From assembly GCA_903898725.1 (NCBI GenBank), contig CAIUGQ010000735.1, positions 1 to 10,430 of the forward strand: 10,430 nt of DNA. The letters are read 5' to 3'. Position 1 is the first letter of the stretch, and the number at the start of each line of letters is the position of its first letter. Below are positions 1 to 7,411 of this stretch, piece by piece. The notes below the pieces were generated by a model. That model was not told where the DNA came from. It ran no database searches and worked only from the letters and a program-made list of their open reading frames with translations. Both the position numbers and the translations under genes were made by a program. Source of the stretch: an uncultured Burkholderiales bacterium (GTDB lineage: Bacteria; Pseudomonadota; Gammaproteobacteria; Burkholderiales; Burkholderiaceae_E).

Positions 1-195
1 ACCCCGTACGCGATGCTCGAGTGGACCTGGGATTCCCGCGTGTCCGACTGGAACCGTCGCTACCAGCAGTACGGGGTCGAGGTCGAGCTGCGCGGCAGGC
101 TCGGTGCCGAGGTCTACGTCGGCATCCAGGACCAGGCCCGCACGGCCAGCTCGCGCGTGGTGGCCGTCGGCACCGCCCTGGTGTTGCGCTACTGA
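1..195 (+). CDS. C-terminal fragment of a probable outer-membrane beta-barrel protein
   Basis: The reading frame is open from the first base and ends at TGA 193-195, so 64 C-terminal residues are visible and the start lies outside the window. The fragment alternates polar and hydrophobic residues as in amphipathic beta strands (for example VEVELRGRLGAEVYVGIQ and VVAVGTALVLRY). It ends in a strand whose last residue is tyrosine. A terminal aromatic residue is the usual recognition signal for assembly of outer-membrane barrels by the BAM machinery. The remainder is too short to identify the family; an exporter or a TPR-barrel protein are both possible. It is followed by 137 bp without a gene and then the giant lipoprotein gene on the same strand. 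In that gap I see neither a convincing promoter nor a T-tailed terminator, so co-transcription is possible but unproven. Confidence 0.6.
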   Translation, partial: TPYAMLEWTWDSRVSDWNRRYQQYGVEVELRGRLGAEVYVGIQDQARTASSRVVAVGTALVLRY

Positions 196-332
196 GTTTC
201 AGGGCCGGCGCATCCGCCCGGCGCGCGACCGCTTCCCGCATCCGCATCTGCCGTTCGTGACCGACTTCACGGCGCCCGTCCGCGGTCTCCCCGACCCTCG
301 CGACTTCGGATTCGCGACACGCGGGTGGCTCG

Positions 333-3300
333 ATGCGGCATCTTCAGGCAGGACGGTGGGTCAGGGCGTTCGCGGTCACCGCGCTGGCGGCGGCGCTCGC
401 CGCCTGCGGGCAGGGCAGCGAGGCACCGGCCGAGGCAGCGCCCGGCACGGCCGCGGCCGATGGGTCCGGCCCCGCCGCAAAAGCCGTCCGCGACGAGCGC
501 GCGCAGATCGGAGGCGCCTGGGCTGCGCCCTTCGACATGTCGGTGATCGCCATCCACATGGCGCTGCAGCCGGGCGGGCGGGTGCTCTACTACGGCAGCG
601 ACCTCGAGGGCCGCCAGACCGCCTCCAAGCAGTACGCGGTCTGGGACCCGGCGGCCGGCACCGACGCCGACAGCGTGATGGTGCTGCCCAACACCGACGG
701 CACCGACCTGTTCTGCAGCTCGCAGACCCTGATGCCCGACGGCACGACGCTGATCGCCGGCGGCGACATGCCCGACGCGGGCAACACCGCGAACCGGGAC
801 TCGAACGTCTTCGACGCCTCGCGCAACACCCTCGCCAAGCGCAACCCGATGAATCGGGAGCGCTGGTACTCGACGACGACCACGCTGATGAACGGCGAGG
901 TCTACATCCAGGGGGGCGCGGGCGGTCATGACCGCCCCGAGATCCGCCGCGCGGACGGCACCTTCGACCTGCTGGAGAACGCCGACACGACGGGCGTCGA
1001 CTGGGGCTTCCCGCGCAACTGGGTGGCGCCCGACGGGCGCGTCTTCGGCATCGACGGCTCGGGCCGGATGTACTACGTCGATACCGCCGGCGAAGGTTCG
1101 CTGGTGCGCGCCGGGCAGCTGCCCTCGGGTTCGGCGGTCGGATCGGCCGGCGCGGCGATGTTCCGCCCGGGCCGCATCCTGGGGCTGTCCTCGCAGTCGC
1201 CTGCGGCGTCGGTCGTCGACATCCGCGCGGGCACGCCCTCGGTCGTCGCCACCGAGGCGCTCCAGGGGCGGCGCATCCACGGCGTGGCGACGGTACTTGC
1301 CGACGGCCGCGTGCTGGCCAGCGGCGGCGGTACCACCGACAACGTGCTCGCCACCGCAGTCCGCACCGCCGAGGTCTGGAACCCGGTGAGCGGCGAGTGG
1401 ACGGTCGGCCCGGCGCAGGTCAATGCGCGCCTGTATCACGGCACGGCGCTGCTGCTGCCCGACGCCCGCGTGCTGGTCGCCGGCGGCGGCGCCCCCGGCC
1501 CGCTGCTCAACCGCAACGGCGAGATCTATTCGCCGTCGTACCTGTTCGATGCGAACGGCATGCCGGCGGCCCGTCCGTCGATCGCGACCGCCCCCGAGTC
1601 GCTGCACCCCGGCCGCTCGTTCGCGATGCGCGTCGCGCAGGGTCGCGTCTCGCGCGTGACGCTGGTGCGCTTCGGCTCGGTCAGCCACTCGTGGAACAGC
1701 GACCAGCGCTTCCTCGAGCTGCCGTTCCGGGCGACCGATGCCGGCGGCTCGGCCGTCACGGTGCAGCTGCCCTCGCGCGCCACCGACACCCCGCCCGGCT
1801 TCTACATGCTGTTCGCGTTCGATGCGAAGGGCGTGCCCTCGGTCGCGCGCACGCTGCGCATCGCCGAGCCGTCCGACCCGGCCGCCACGTATGCGCCGGT
1901 GGTCGACGCGATCGCCGACCGCGAGTGGAGCAGCGGCGCGGTCGTGCTGCAGCCCGTGGGCCGCAGCCCGCGCGGCACCCCCATCGCCTGGAGCGCCAGC
2001 GGCCTGCCGCCCGGCCTCGCGATCGACCCGACGACCGGCGCGATCACCGGGCGCCCGACGCTCGCCGGCCGGCACTTCGTGACGGTGGCCGCCGATGACG
2101 GCAGCTGGACCGGCACGCGCTCGTTCCTGTGGACGGTCACGCCCTCGCAGGCGGTGCTCGCGCAGCCCGAGTCCAGCGGTCCGGTCGCGACGGGGACCGA
2201 GACGACCTTCACCGCCCGCGCCACCGGCACCGGCCTGACCTACGAATGGCGCTTCGGCGACGACACCCAGCCGACCGCCCGCAGCAGCTCGCCGAGCGTG
2301 ACGCACCGCTTCGCGGGCCCCGGCGTGTACACGGTGACGGTCACCGTCTACGACGCCCAGGGCCGGCCGGTCACCGGCTCGTTCCTGCAGGTGGTGCACG
2401 GCACCGCCGGCAAGCAGGCGGCGCGCTCGTCGATGCTGGCGCTGACCGGCAGCGGTGCCGCGCAGCGGCTGTGGGTGGCCAACCCGGATGCGGACACCGT
2501 CACGGTGTTCGCCGCGGCCAGCCGCACCCGGCTGGCCGAGATCCCGGTCGGCCAGCAGCCGGTCACGCTGACCGAGGCCCCCGACGGCCGCATCTGGGTG
2601 GCGAATCGCCGCTCGGCGAACCTGTCGGTCATCGATCCCGCCTCGAACGCGGTGATCCGCACGATCGCGCTGCCCGCGGGCTCGCAGCCGTACGGTGTGG
2701 TCGGCAGCCCGAGCGGTGACAGCGTTTGGGTGGCGATGGAAGGCACCGGCGAGCTGTACCGCTACACCGCGTCGAACTTCACGCGCACCGGCCGGACCAA
2801 CGTCGGCGCGAACGCGCGACACCTCGCGATCACCGGCGACGGCCAGACCGTCTACGCCACGCGCTTCATCACGCCGCCGCTGCCGGGCGAGTCCACCGCA
2901 CGCGTCGACCCGTATTCGGGCGGCCGGGTGCACGGTGCGCGGGTGATCCCGGTCGATGCCGCGACGATGGCGATGGGCGCGCAGATCGTGCTGCGCCACA
3001 GCGACCGGCCGGACGCGGAGAACCAGGGCCGCGGCATCCCGAACTACCTCGGCGCGATGGCGATCTCGCCGGACGGCAGCCAGGCGTTCGTGCCCTCGAA
3101 GCAGGACAACGTGCTGCGCGGCACGCTGCGCGACAACGGCCGTGACCTGGACTTCCAGAACACGGTGCGTGCGGTCAGCTCGCGGATCGTCATGGCCTCG
3201 AAGAGCGAGGACCCGGCGGCGCGCATCGACCACGACAATGCGAGCCTCGCGAGCGCGGCGACCTTCGATCCGCTGGGCGCGCTGCTGTTCGTCGCCCTCG

Positions 3301-5873
3301 AGACCAGCCGCGAGGTGGCGGTGATCGACGCCTACTCGCGTGCCCAGCTCATGCGGGTGCCGGTGGGCCGCGCGCCGCAAGGCCTGCAGGTCTCGCCCGA
3401 CGGCTCGCGGCTGTACGTCGCGAACTTCATGGACCGCACGGTCACCGTGCTCGACCTCGGGCCGCTGCGCACCCGCGGACGCTACGAGGTGCCGGTGATC
3501 GGCACGCTGTCGACGGTCGGCACGGAGCTCCTGTCGGCGCAGGTCCTGCTCGGCAAGCAGCTCTTCTACGATGCGGCCGACACGCGCCTGGCGCGCGACC
3601 GGTACATGAGCTGCGCGAGCTGCCACAACGACGGCGGCCACGACGGCCGGACCTGGGACCTGAGCGGCGCGGGCGAGGGTCTGCGCAACACGATCAGCCT
3701 GCGGGGGCGCGGCGGCATGCGGCAGGGCCCGCTGCACTGGAGCGGCAACTTCGACGAGGTGCAGGACTTCGAAGGTCAGATCCGCCGGCTGGCGGGTGGC
3801 TCCGGCCTGATGAACGATGCGGACTTCGCGGCGGGTACGCGCTCGCAGCCGATGGGCACGCCCAAGGCCGGCGTGAGCGCCGACCTCGATGCGCTCGCCG
3901 CCTACGTCGGCTCGCTGACCGCGGTCGACCGCAGCCCGCACCGTGCGGCCTCGGGCGCACCGAGCGCCGCCGAGGCGCTCGGACGCGAGGTGTTCGCCGA
4001 GCGCTGCTCGAGCTGCCATGCCGGATCCGCCACCACCGACAGCGCGCCGGGCGGGCTGCACGGTGTCGGCACGCAGAAGGCCGCGAGCGGCAAGCGCCTC
4101 GGCGGCCTGCTCACCGGCCTCGACACGCCCTCGCTCGCCGACGTCTGGGCGACCGCGCCCTACCTGCATGACGGCTCGGCGCCGACGATCGCGGCCGCGA
4201 TCGCCGCCCACGTCCCCGGACTGGCGGATGGCGATCTCGCCGAGGTCGCGACCTTCGTGCGCAACGGCGCGGTCGACACCGTCGTGCCGCCGCGCCGCCT
4301 CGAGGGCACGGCCGTCCGCGCCGTCGGCTCGGCGGCGGTGCGCCCCGACGGCTCGACGCGTCTGACCTCCGGGCTCAGCGAGGCCGGCGCACTGTGGGCG
4401 ACCCAGGCGTGGCCGACGGCGCAGCCGTTCACCACCGCGTTCGACTTCTCGATCGACGGCACCGGACGCCATGCCGACGGCCTGGCCTTCGTGCTGCAGG
4501 GCTCGGGGCCGGGGGCGATCGGCACCGCCGGCGGCTGCATCGGCGCCTGCGGGCTGTCGAACTGGCTCGCCGCGGCGCTGCATACCTACACGTACAACGC
4601 GGGGGGCATCACCCACGACGGCCGCCCCGGCAAGCCGCTGGGCTTCGACGCCGGCGCCTCGAAGCGCATCATCGGCCGCATGTCGGTGACCTGGAACCCG
4701 ACGAGCAACCGGCTGTCGATGAGCACCGCGATGCTGGTCGACGGCGTGTCCCGCGAGTTCTCCGACAGCATGACCGTCGACCTGCGTGCCCGCTTCGGCG
4801 CGACGGTCACCGCGGGCATCACCGCCGGCACCGGCGGGGCGAGCGCGACCCAGGTGGTGTCGAACTGGAGCACGGCCGCACTCGTCCCCGCACCGCGTCG
4901 CGACGACGTGCGGACCGACTTCGGCGGCACCACGATCGGTGCGTCCGAATGTGTCTCGTGGGCCGAGGGCCGGCAGGACTGCTTCGCGGTCGGCACGGAC
5001 GGCGCGCTCTACCAGCGCTATCTCGTGGCGGGCGGCACCTGGTCCGGCAGCTGGACCCGCCTCGGCGGGCAGCTCGCGGCCGGCCGGCCCTCGTGCGTCA
5101 GCGCCGGTGCCAACCGCATCGACTGCTTCGCCCTGGGCACTGACCGCGCGCTCTGGCAGCGCAGCTGGGACGGTTCGCGCTGGGTGGACTGGCGCTCGCT
5201 CGGCGGCACCGTGACCTCCGATCCCTCGTGCGTCGCCGCGGGCGGACGGCTCGACTGCGTGGTCCGGGGCACGGACGACGCGCTCTATGTGCGCACCCTG
5301 GCCGGCGGCGCCTGGAGCGGCTGGCGGCGCCTGGGCGGGCGGATGAGCTCGGCGCCCGACTGCGTGGCCGATGCGCAGGGCGCGACCCAGTGCTTCGCGC
5401 GCGGCGCCGATGCGGCGCTCTGGCAGGTGCCGGTGGAGGCGGGCGCAGGTGCCCCGCGCTCGCTGGGCGGCTGGATCCACGGCGAGGCCTCGTGCGCGAC
5501 GCAGGCCGACGGCCTGATGCAGTGTTTCGTGCGCGGCAGCGACGATGCGCTGTGGCGCAACGCCTTCGACGGGGTGCGCTGGAGCGGCTGGCGGCAGGAG
5601 CGCGCCTCGGGGGGCCTGGTGCAGGCGCCGCCGCGATGCGTCGCCTCGTCCGAGCGCAACGGCGTCGATTGCTTCGTCGTCACCAACGACGGCACGCTGC
5701 GCCATCGGGTGCGCGACGGCGGCGGACCGGACGAGGGCGCCTGGCCGTGGACCGTCGCGGCCACCGGGCTCATGCCCGAGGCGCCGGGCTGCATCGCGCA
5801 GCGCGGCAGCGTCTCGTGCGCGGCGCGCGACGTGAACCGTCGGGTGCTGCACTCGGCCTGGACCGTGGACTGA
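333..5873 (+). CDS. Giant multidomain lipoprotein: copper-radical oxidase + YVTN propeller + di-heme peroxidase-like domain + lectin modules
   Basis: This is an 1846-residue exported lipoprotein. Residues 1-25 form a signal peptide with lipobox LAAC and acylated Cys25; Gly26 at +2 fits outer-membrane sorting. Residues ~50-515 are a galactose/glyoxal oxidase-type copper-radical oxidase. Cys128 (DLFCSSQ) and Tyr179 (RWYSTT) match the thioether-linked Cys-Tyr cofactor, Tyr368-His369 (RLYHG) the axial Tyr and first His, and His452 (SVSHSWNSDQR) the second His. Next come an Ig-like domain (~520-605, SGLPPGLAIDPTTGAITGRP), a PKD domain (~606-690, YEWRFGDD and GVYTVTVTVYD) and a YVTN-type propeller (~695-1055, about seven blades). 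A CcpA/MauG-like di-heme domain follows (~1060-1320) with CASCH 1094-1098 and CSSCH 1225-1229. An L-type-lectin-like domain (~1325-1520, ADGLAFVL) and seven PLL-type lectin repeats (~1525-1846) complete the chain. The start is set by the signal peptide; the ribosome site is weak (GGGTGG at 323-328). Related enzymes oxidise alcohols or aldehydes with O2, releasing H2O2. Substrate is unknown; the domain calls are firm, joint function is inference. Confidence 0.93.
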   Translation: MRHLQAGRWVRAFAVTALAAALAACGQGSEAPAEAAPGTAAADGSGPAAKAVRDERAQIGGAWAAPFDMSVIAIHMALQPGGRVLYYGSDLEGRQTASKQYAVWDPAAGTDADSVMVLPNTDGTDLFCSSQTLMPDGTTLIAGGDMPDAGNTANRDSNVFDASRNTLAKRNPMNRERWYSTTTTLMNGEVYIQGGAGGHDRPEIRRADGTFDLLENADTTGVDWGFPRNWVAPDGRVFGIDGSGRMYYVDTAGEGSLVRAGQLPSGSAVGSAGAAMFRPGRILGLSSQSPAASVVDIRAGTPSVVATEALQGRRIHGVATVLADGRVLASGGGTTDNVLATAVRTAEVWNPVSGEWTVGPAQVNARLYHGTALLLPDARVLVAGGGAPGPLLNRNGEIYSPSYLFDANGMPAARPSIATAPESLHPGRSFAMRVAQGRVSRVTLVRFGSVSHSWNSDQRFLELPFRATDAGGSAVTVQLPSRATDTPPGFYMLFAFDAKGVPSVARTLRIAEPSDPAATYAPVVDAIADREWSSGAVVLQPVGRSPRGTPIAWSASGLPPGLAIDPTTGAITGRPTLAGRHFVTVAADDGSWTGTRSFLWTVTPSQAVLAQPESSGPVATGTETTFTARATGTGLTYEWRFGDDTQPTARSSSPSVTHRFAGPGVYTVTVTVYDAQGRPVTGSFLQVVHGTAGKQAARSSMLALTGSGAAQRLWVANPDADTVTVFAAASRTRLAEIPVGQQPVTLTEAPDGRIWVANRRSANLSVIDPASNAVIRTIALPAGSQPYGVVGSPSGDSVWVAMEGTGELYRYTASNFTRTGRTNVGANARHLAITGDGQTVYATRFITPPLPGESTARVDPYSGGRVHGARVIPVDAATMAMGAQIVLRHSDRPDAENQGRGIPNYLGAMAISPDGSQAFVPSKQDNVLRGTLRDNGRDLDFQNTVRAVSSRIVMASKSEDPAARIDHDNASLASAATFDPLGALLFVALETSREVAVIDAYSRAQLMRVPVGRAPQGLQVSPDGSRLYVANFMDRTVTVLDLGPLRTRGRYEVPVIGTLSTVGTELLSAQVLLGKQLFYDAADTRLARDRYMSCASCHNDGGHDGRTWDLSGAGEGLRNTISLRGRGGMRQGPLHWSGNFDEVQDFEGQIRRLAGGSGLMNDADFAAGTRSQPMGTPKAGVSADLDALAAYVGSLTAVDRSPHRAASGAPSAAEALGREVFAERCSSCHAGSATTDSAPGGLHGVGTQKAASGKRLGGLLTGLDTPSLADVWATAPYLHDGSAPTIAAAIAAHVPGLADGDLAEVATFVRNGAVDTVVPPRRLEGTAVRAVGSAAVRPDGSTRLTSGLSEAGALWATQAWPTAQPFTTAFDFSIDGTGRHADGLAFVLQGSGPGAIGTAGGCIGACGLSNWLAAALHTYTYNAGGITHDGRPGKPLGFDAGASKRIIGRMSVTWNPTSNRLSMSTAMLVDGVSREFSDSMTVDLRARFGATVTAGITAGTGGASATQVVSNWSTAALVPAPRRDDVRTDFGGTTIGASECVSWAEGRQDCFAVGTDGALYQRYLVAGGTWSGSWTRLGGQLAAGRPSCVSAGANRIDCFALGTDRALWQRSWDGSRWVDWRSLGGTVTSDPSCVAAGGRLDCVVRGTDDALYVRTLAGGAWSGWRRLGGRMSSAPDCVADAQGATQCFARGADAALWQVPVEAGAGAPRSLGGWIHGEASCATQADGLMQCFVRGSDDALWRNAFDGVRWSGWRQERASGGLVQAPPRCVASSERNGVDCFVVTNDGTLRHRVRDGGGPDEGAWPWTVAATGLMPEAPGCIAQRGSVSCAARDVNRRVLHSAWTVD
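4950..5870 (+). repeat. Seven-fold protein repeat (PLL/tachylectin-like propeller) inside the giant lipoprotein
   Basis: The 3' end of the oxidase gene encodes seven imperfect repeats of 44-51 residues. Each has the pattern Cys-x(8-10)-Cys-(F/V/A), then an aspartate-rich turn, ALW/ALY and a W-x-x-LGG-like strand. The paired cysteines are at residues 1540/1550, 1588/1598, 1633/1642, 1677/1687, 1721/1731, 1769/1780 and 1820/1829. Repeats of this kind form seven-bladed lectin propellers related to the fucose-binding Photorhabdus lectin PLL. Here seven repeats are present and the chain ends just after the last one (HSAWTVD), consistent with a closed propeller. The one-pair-per-blade arrangement suggests an intrablade disulfide in each, which fits export. 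Repeats 6 and 7 are the most diverged. Sugar specificity cannot be read from the sequence. Confidence 0.8.
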
Positions 5874-5919
5874 CGCGGGCTGGGTTCCCTCGGCTCGCCT
5901 CAGGTCCACCCAGGTCGCC

Positions 5920-5947
5920 CCTGTCCCGGTGCCTCGCGCCGGGCAGG
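5920..5947 (+). terminator. GC-rich stem-loop downstream of the giant lipoprotein gene
   Basis: CCTGTCCCGG at 5920-5929 pairs with CCGGGCAGG at 5939-5947, giving nine base pairs with one bulged T and a nine-base loop. It begins 46 bases after the stop codon and lies before the hmgA start. No T-run follows, so classical intrinsic termination is uncertain. Hairpins without T-tracts are common 3' ends in GC-rich bacteria. It would separate the oxidase transcript from the hmgA operon. Confidence 0.4.
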
Positions 5948-5994
5948 GCGGCCCGCTCCACGGCGTCGCCGGCCGGGTCCGGACGCAACGGCGG

Positions 5995-6000
5995 TATCCT
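5995..6000 (+). promoter_or_regulatory. Possible -10 box (TATCCT) for the hmgA operon
   Basis: TATCCT at 5995-6000 is the most AT-rich hexamer in the 160-bp gap upstream of hmgA and resembles a sigma-70 -10 element. It would give a leader of roughly 25-30 bases. No good -35 element lies 16-18 bases upstream, so it would need an activator or be weak. The call rests on position and contrast with the GC-rich surroundings only. Confidence 0.25.
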
Positions 6001-6021
6001 CGCCCCCGTCGTCCCGATCCC

Positions 6022-6027
6022 GAGAGG
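6022..6027 (+). promoter_or_regulatory. Ribosome binding site that fixes the hmgA GTG start
   Basis: GAGAGG at 6022-6027 lies six bases before the GTG at 6034. The frame is open further upstream to an ATG at 5929, but that extension is proline/arginine-rich and unlike the family. The homology-bearing part begins just after this GTG, so the Shine-Dalgarno-like site and family length agree on 6034. Confidence 0.65.
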
Positions 6028-6033
6028 CCCGCC

Positions 6034-7404
6034 GTGAACTCCCCCGAGACCGTCCTCGCCGTGCCGGCCTGCCAGTCCGGCTTCGGCAACGAGTTCGCCA
6101 CTGAAGCACTGCCCGGCGCGCTGCCGGTCGGGCGCAACTCGCCGCAGCGCTGCCCGTACGGCCTGTACGCCGAGCAGATCTCAGGCACGGCCTTCACCGC
6201 GCCGCGCGCCGACAACCGCCGCACCTGGACCTACCGGATCCGGCCGGGCGCGCTGCACGGCCCGTTCCGTCGGGTCGCCGACCGCGGCATCGTCGGCGCC
6301 TTCGGTGCGGCCGCCGGCGTCGAGACCCCGCCCTCGCAGCTGCGCTGGAGCCCGCCGCCGCCGCCGGCCGCGCCGTGCGACTTCGTCGACGGCCTGTTCA
6401 CGATGGGCGGCAACGGCGACGCCGCCTCGATGACCGGCTGCGCGATCCACCTGTACGCGGCGAACCGCTCGATGCGCGATCGCTTCTTCTACGACGCCGA
6501 CGGCGAGCTGCTGATCGTGCCGCAGCAGGGCACGCTGCGGCTGCTCACCGAACTGGGCGAGCTGGTGGTGCCGCCGCTGCACATCGCCGTGGTGCCGCGC
6601 GGCGTGCGCTTTCGCGTGGAGCTGCCGGAAGTCGACGCGGGCGGCCCGGACGCCGACCGCGCCGGGCCGCTCGGGTCGGTGCGCGGCTACGTGTGCGAGA
6701 ACTTCGGCGCGCCCTTCCGACTGCCCGACCTCGGGCCGATCGGCTCGAACGGTCTGGCCAATCCGCGCGACTTCCTGTCGCCGGTCGCCCGCTACGAGGA
6801 CCGCGAGGGCGCCTTCGAGCTGGTCGCGAAGTTCCAGGGCCGGCTGTGGGCAGCCGACATCGGCCACTCGCCGCTCGACGTCGTCGCCTGGCACGGCAAC
6901 CACGTGCCCTACGTCTACGACCTGCGCCGCTTCAACACCATAGGGTCGATCAGCTTCGACCATCCCGATCCGTCGATCTTCCTGGTGCTGCAGTCCGTCT
7001 CGGACACCCCGGGCGTCGATGCGATCGACTTCGTGATCTTCCCGCCCCGCATCCTCGCCGCGCAGGACACCTTCCGCCCGCCCTGGTTCCACCGGAACGT
7101 CGCCAGCGAGTTCATGGGCCTGATCCACGGCGTCTACGACGCGAAGGCCGAGGGCTTCTCGCCCGGGGGCGCGAGCCTGCACAACTGCATGTCGGGGCAC
7201 GGTCCGGATGCGGGCACCTTCGAGCGGGCGAGCGCCGCCGACACCTCGGTGGCGCACCACGTCCGCGACACCATGGCCTTCATGTTCGAGACGCGCACCG
7301 TCATCCACCCGACCGCGCAGGCGCTCGCCCTGCCGACCCTGCAGCAGGACTACTGGCAGTGCTGGCAGGGCCTGCGCAGGCACTTCGACCCGACCCGTCC
7401 CTGA
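6034..7404 (+). CDS. hmgA: Homogentisate 1,2-dioxygenase
   Basis: This 456-residue enzyme opens the aromatic ring of homogentisate with O2 to give maleylacetoacetate, the central step of phenylalanine and tyrosine degradation. It is a cytosolic non-heme Fe(II) enzyme. The N-terminal family signature is clear (SGFGNEFATEALPGALP, then SPQRCPYGLYAEQISGTAF). The iron ligands align with the characterised human enzyme as His353 (PPWFHRN), Glu359 (SEFMG) and His389 (SGHGPD), with the same 6- and 36-residue spacings. The probable catalytic base is His310 (FDHPDPSIF). Length is normal for the family. The start is GTG, supported by a good ribosome binding site. The next gene begins seven bases after its stop, so the two are very likely one operon. 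The usual partners maleylacetoacetate isomerase and fumarylacetoacetase are not in the window. Confidence 0.96.
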   Translation: MNSPETVLAVPACQSGFGNEFATEALPGALPVGRNSPQRCPYGLYAEQISGTAFTAPRADNRRTWTYRIRPGALHGPFRRVADRGIVGAFGAAAGVETPPSQLRWSPPPPPAAPCDFVDGLFTMGGNGDAASMTGCAIHLYAANRSMRDRFFYDADGELLIVPQQGTLRLLTELGELVVPPLHIAVVPRGVRFRVELPEVDAGGPDADRAGPLGSVRGYVCENFGAPFRLPDLGPIGSNGLANPRDFLSPVARYEDREGAFELVAKFQGRLWAADIGHSPLDVVAWHGNHVPYVYDLRRFNTIGSISFDHPDPSIFLVLQSVSDTPGVDAIDFVIFPPRILAAQDTFRPPWFHRNVASEFMGLIHGVYDAKAEGFSPGGASLHNCMSGHGPDAGTFERASAADTSVAHHVRDTMAFMFETRTVIHPTAQALALPTLQQDYWQCWQGLRRHFDPTRP

Positions 7405-7411
7405 GAGCCCG

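Noticed and set aside
333..5873. Giant gene as an assembly chimera of separate oxidase, cytochrome and lectin genes
   Set aside because: The frame is continuous, the domain junctions have normal linkers, composition is uniform across it, and every domain is of extracytoplasmic type, consistent with the single lipoprotein signal.
5929..6033. N-terminal extension of hmgA to an upstream ATG
   Set aside because: The 35 extra residues have no family similarity and would bypass the GAGAGG site placed six bases before GTG 6034.
267..6224. A minus-strand frame open for about 1985 codons, antisense to the giant lipoprotein gene and the start of hmgA
   Set aside because: The translation is Arg/Ala/Gly-rich with no domain, signal or motif, as expected opposite a high-GC gene where stop codons rarely arise. 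The plus-strand frame over the same DNA has unmistakable domains.
6181..7383. Minus-strand frame of 400 codons opposite hmgA
   Set aside because: Low-complexity Arg/Gly/Ala composition; the plus strand encodes a clear homogentisate dioxygenase with all iron ligands.
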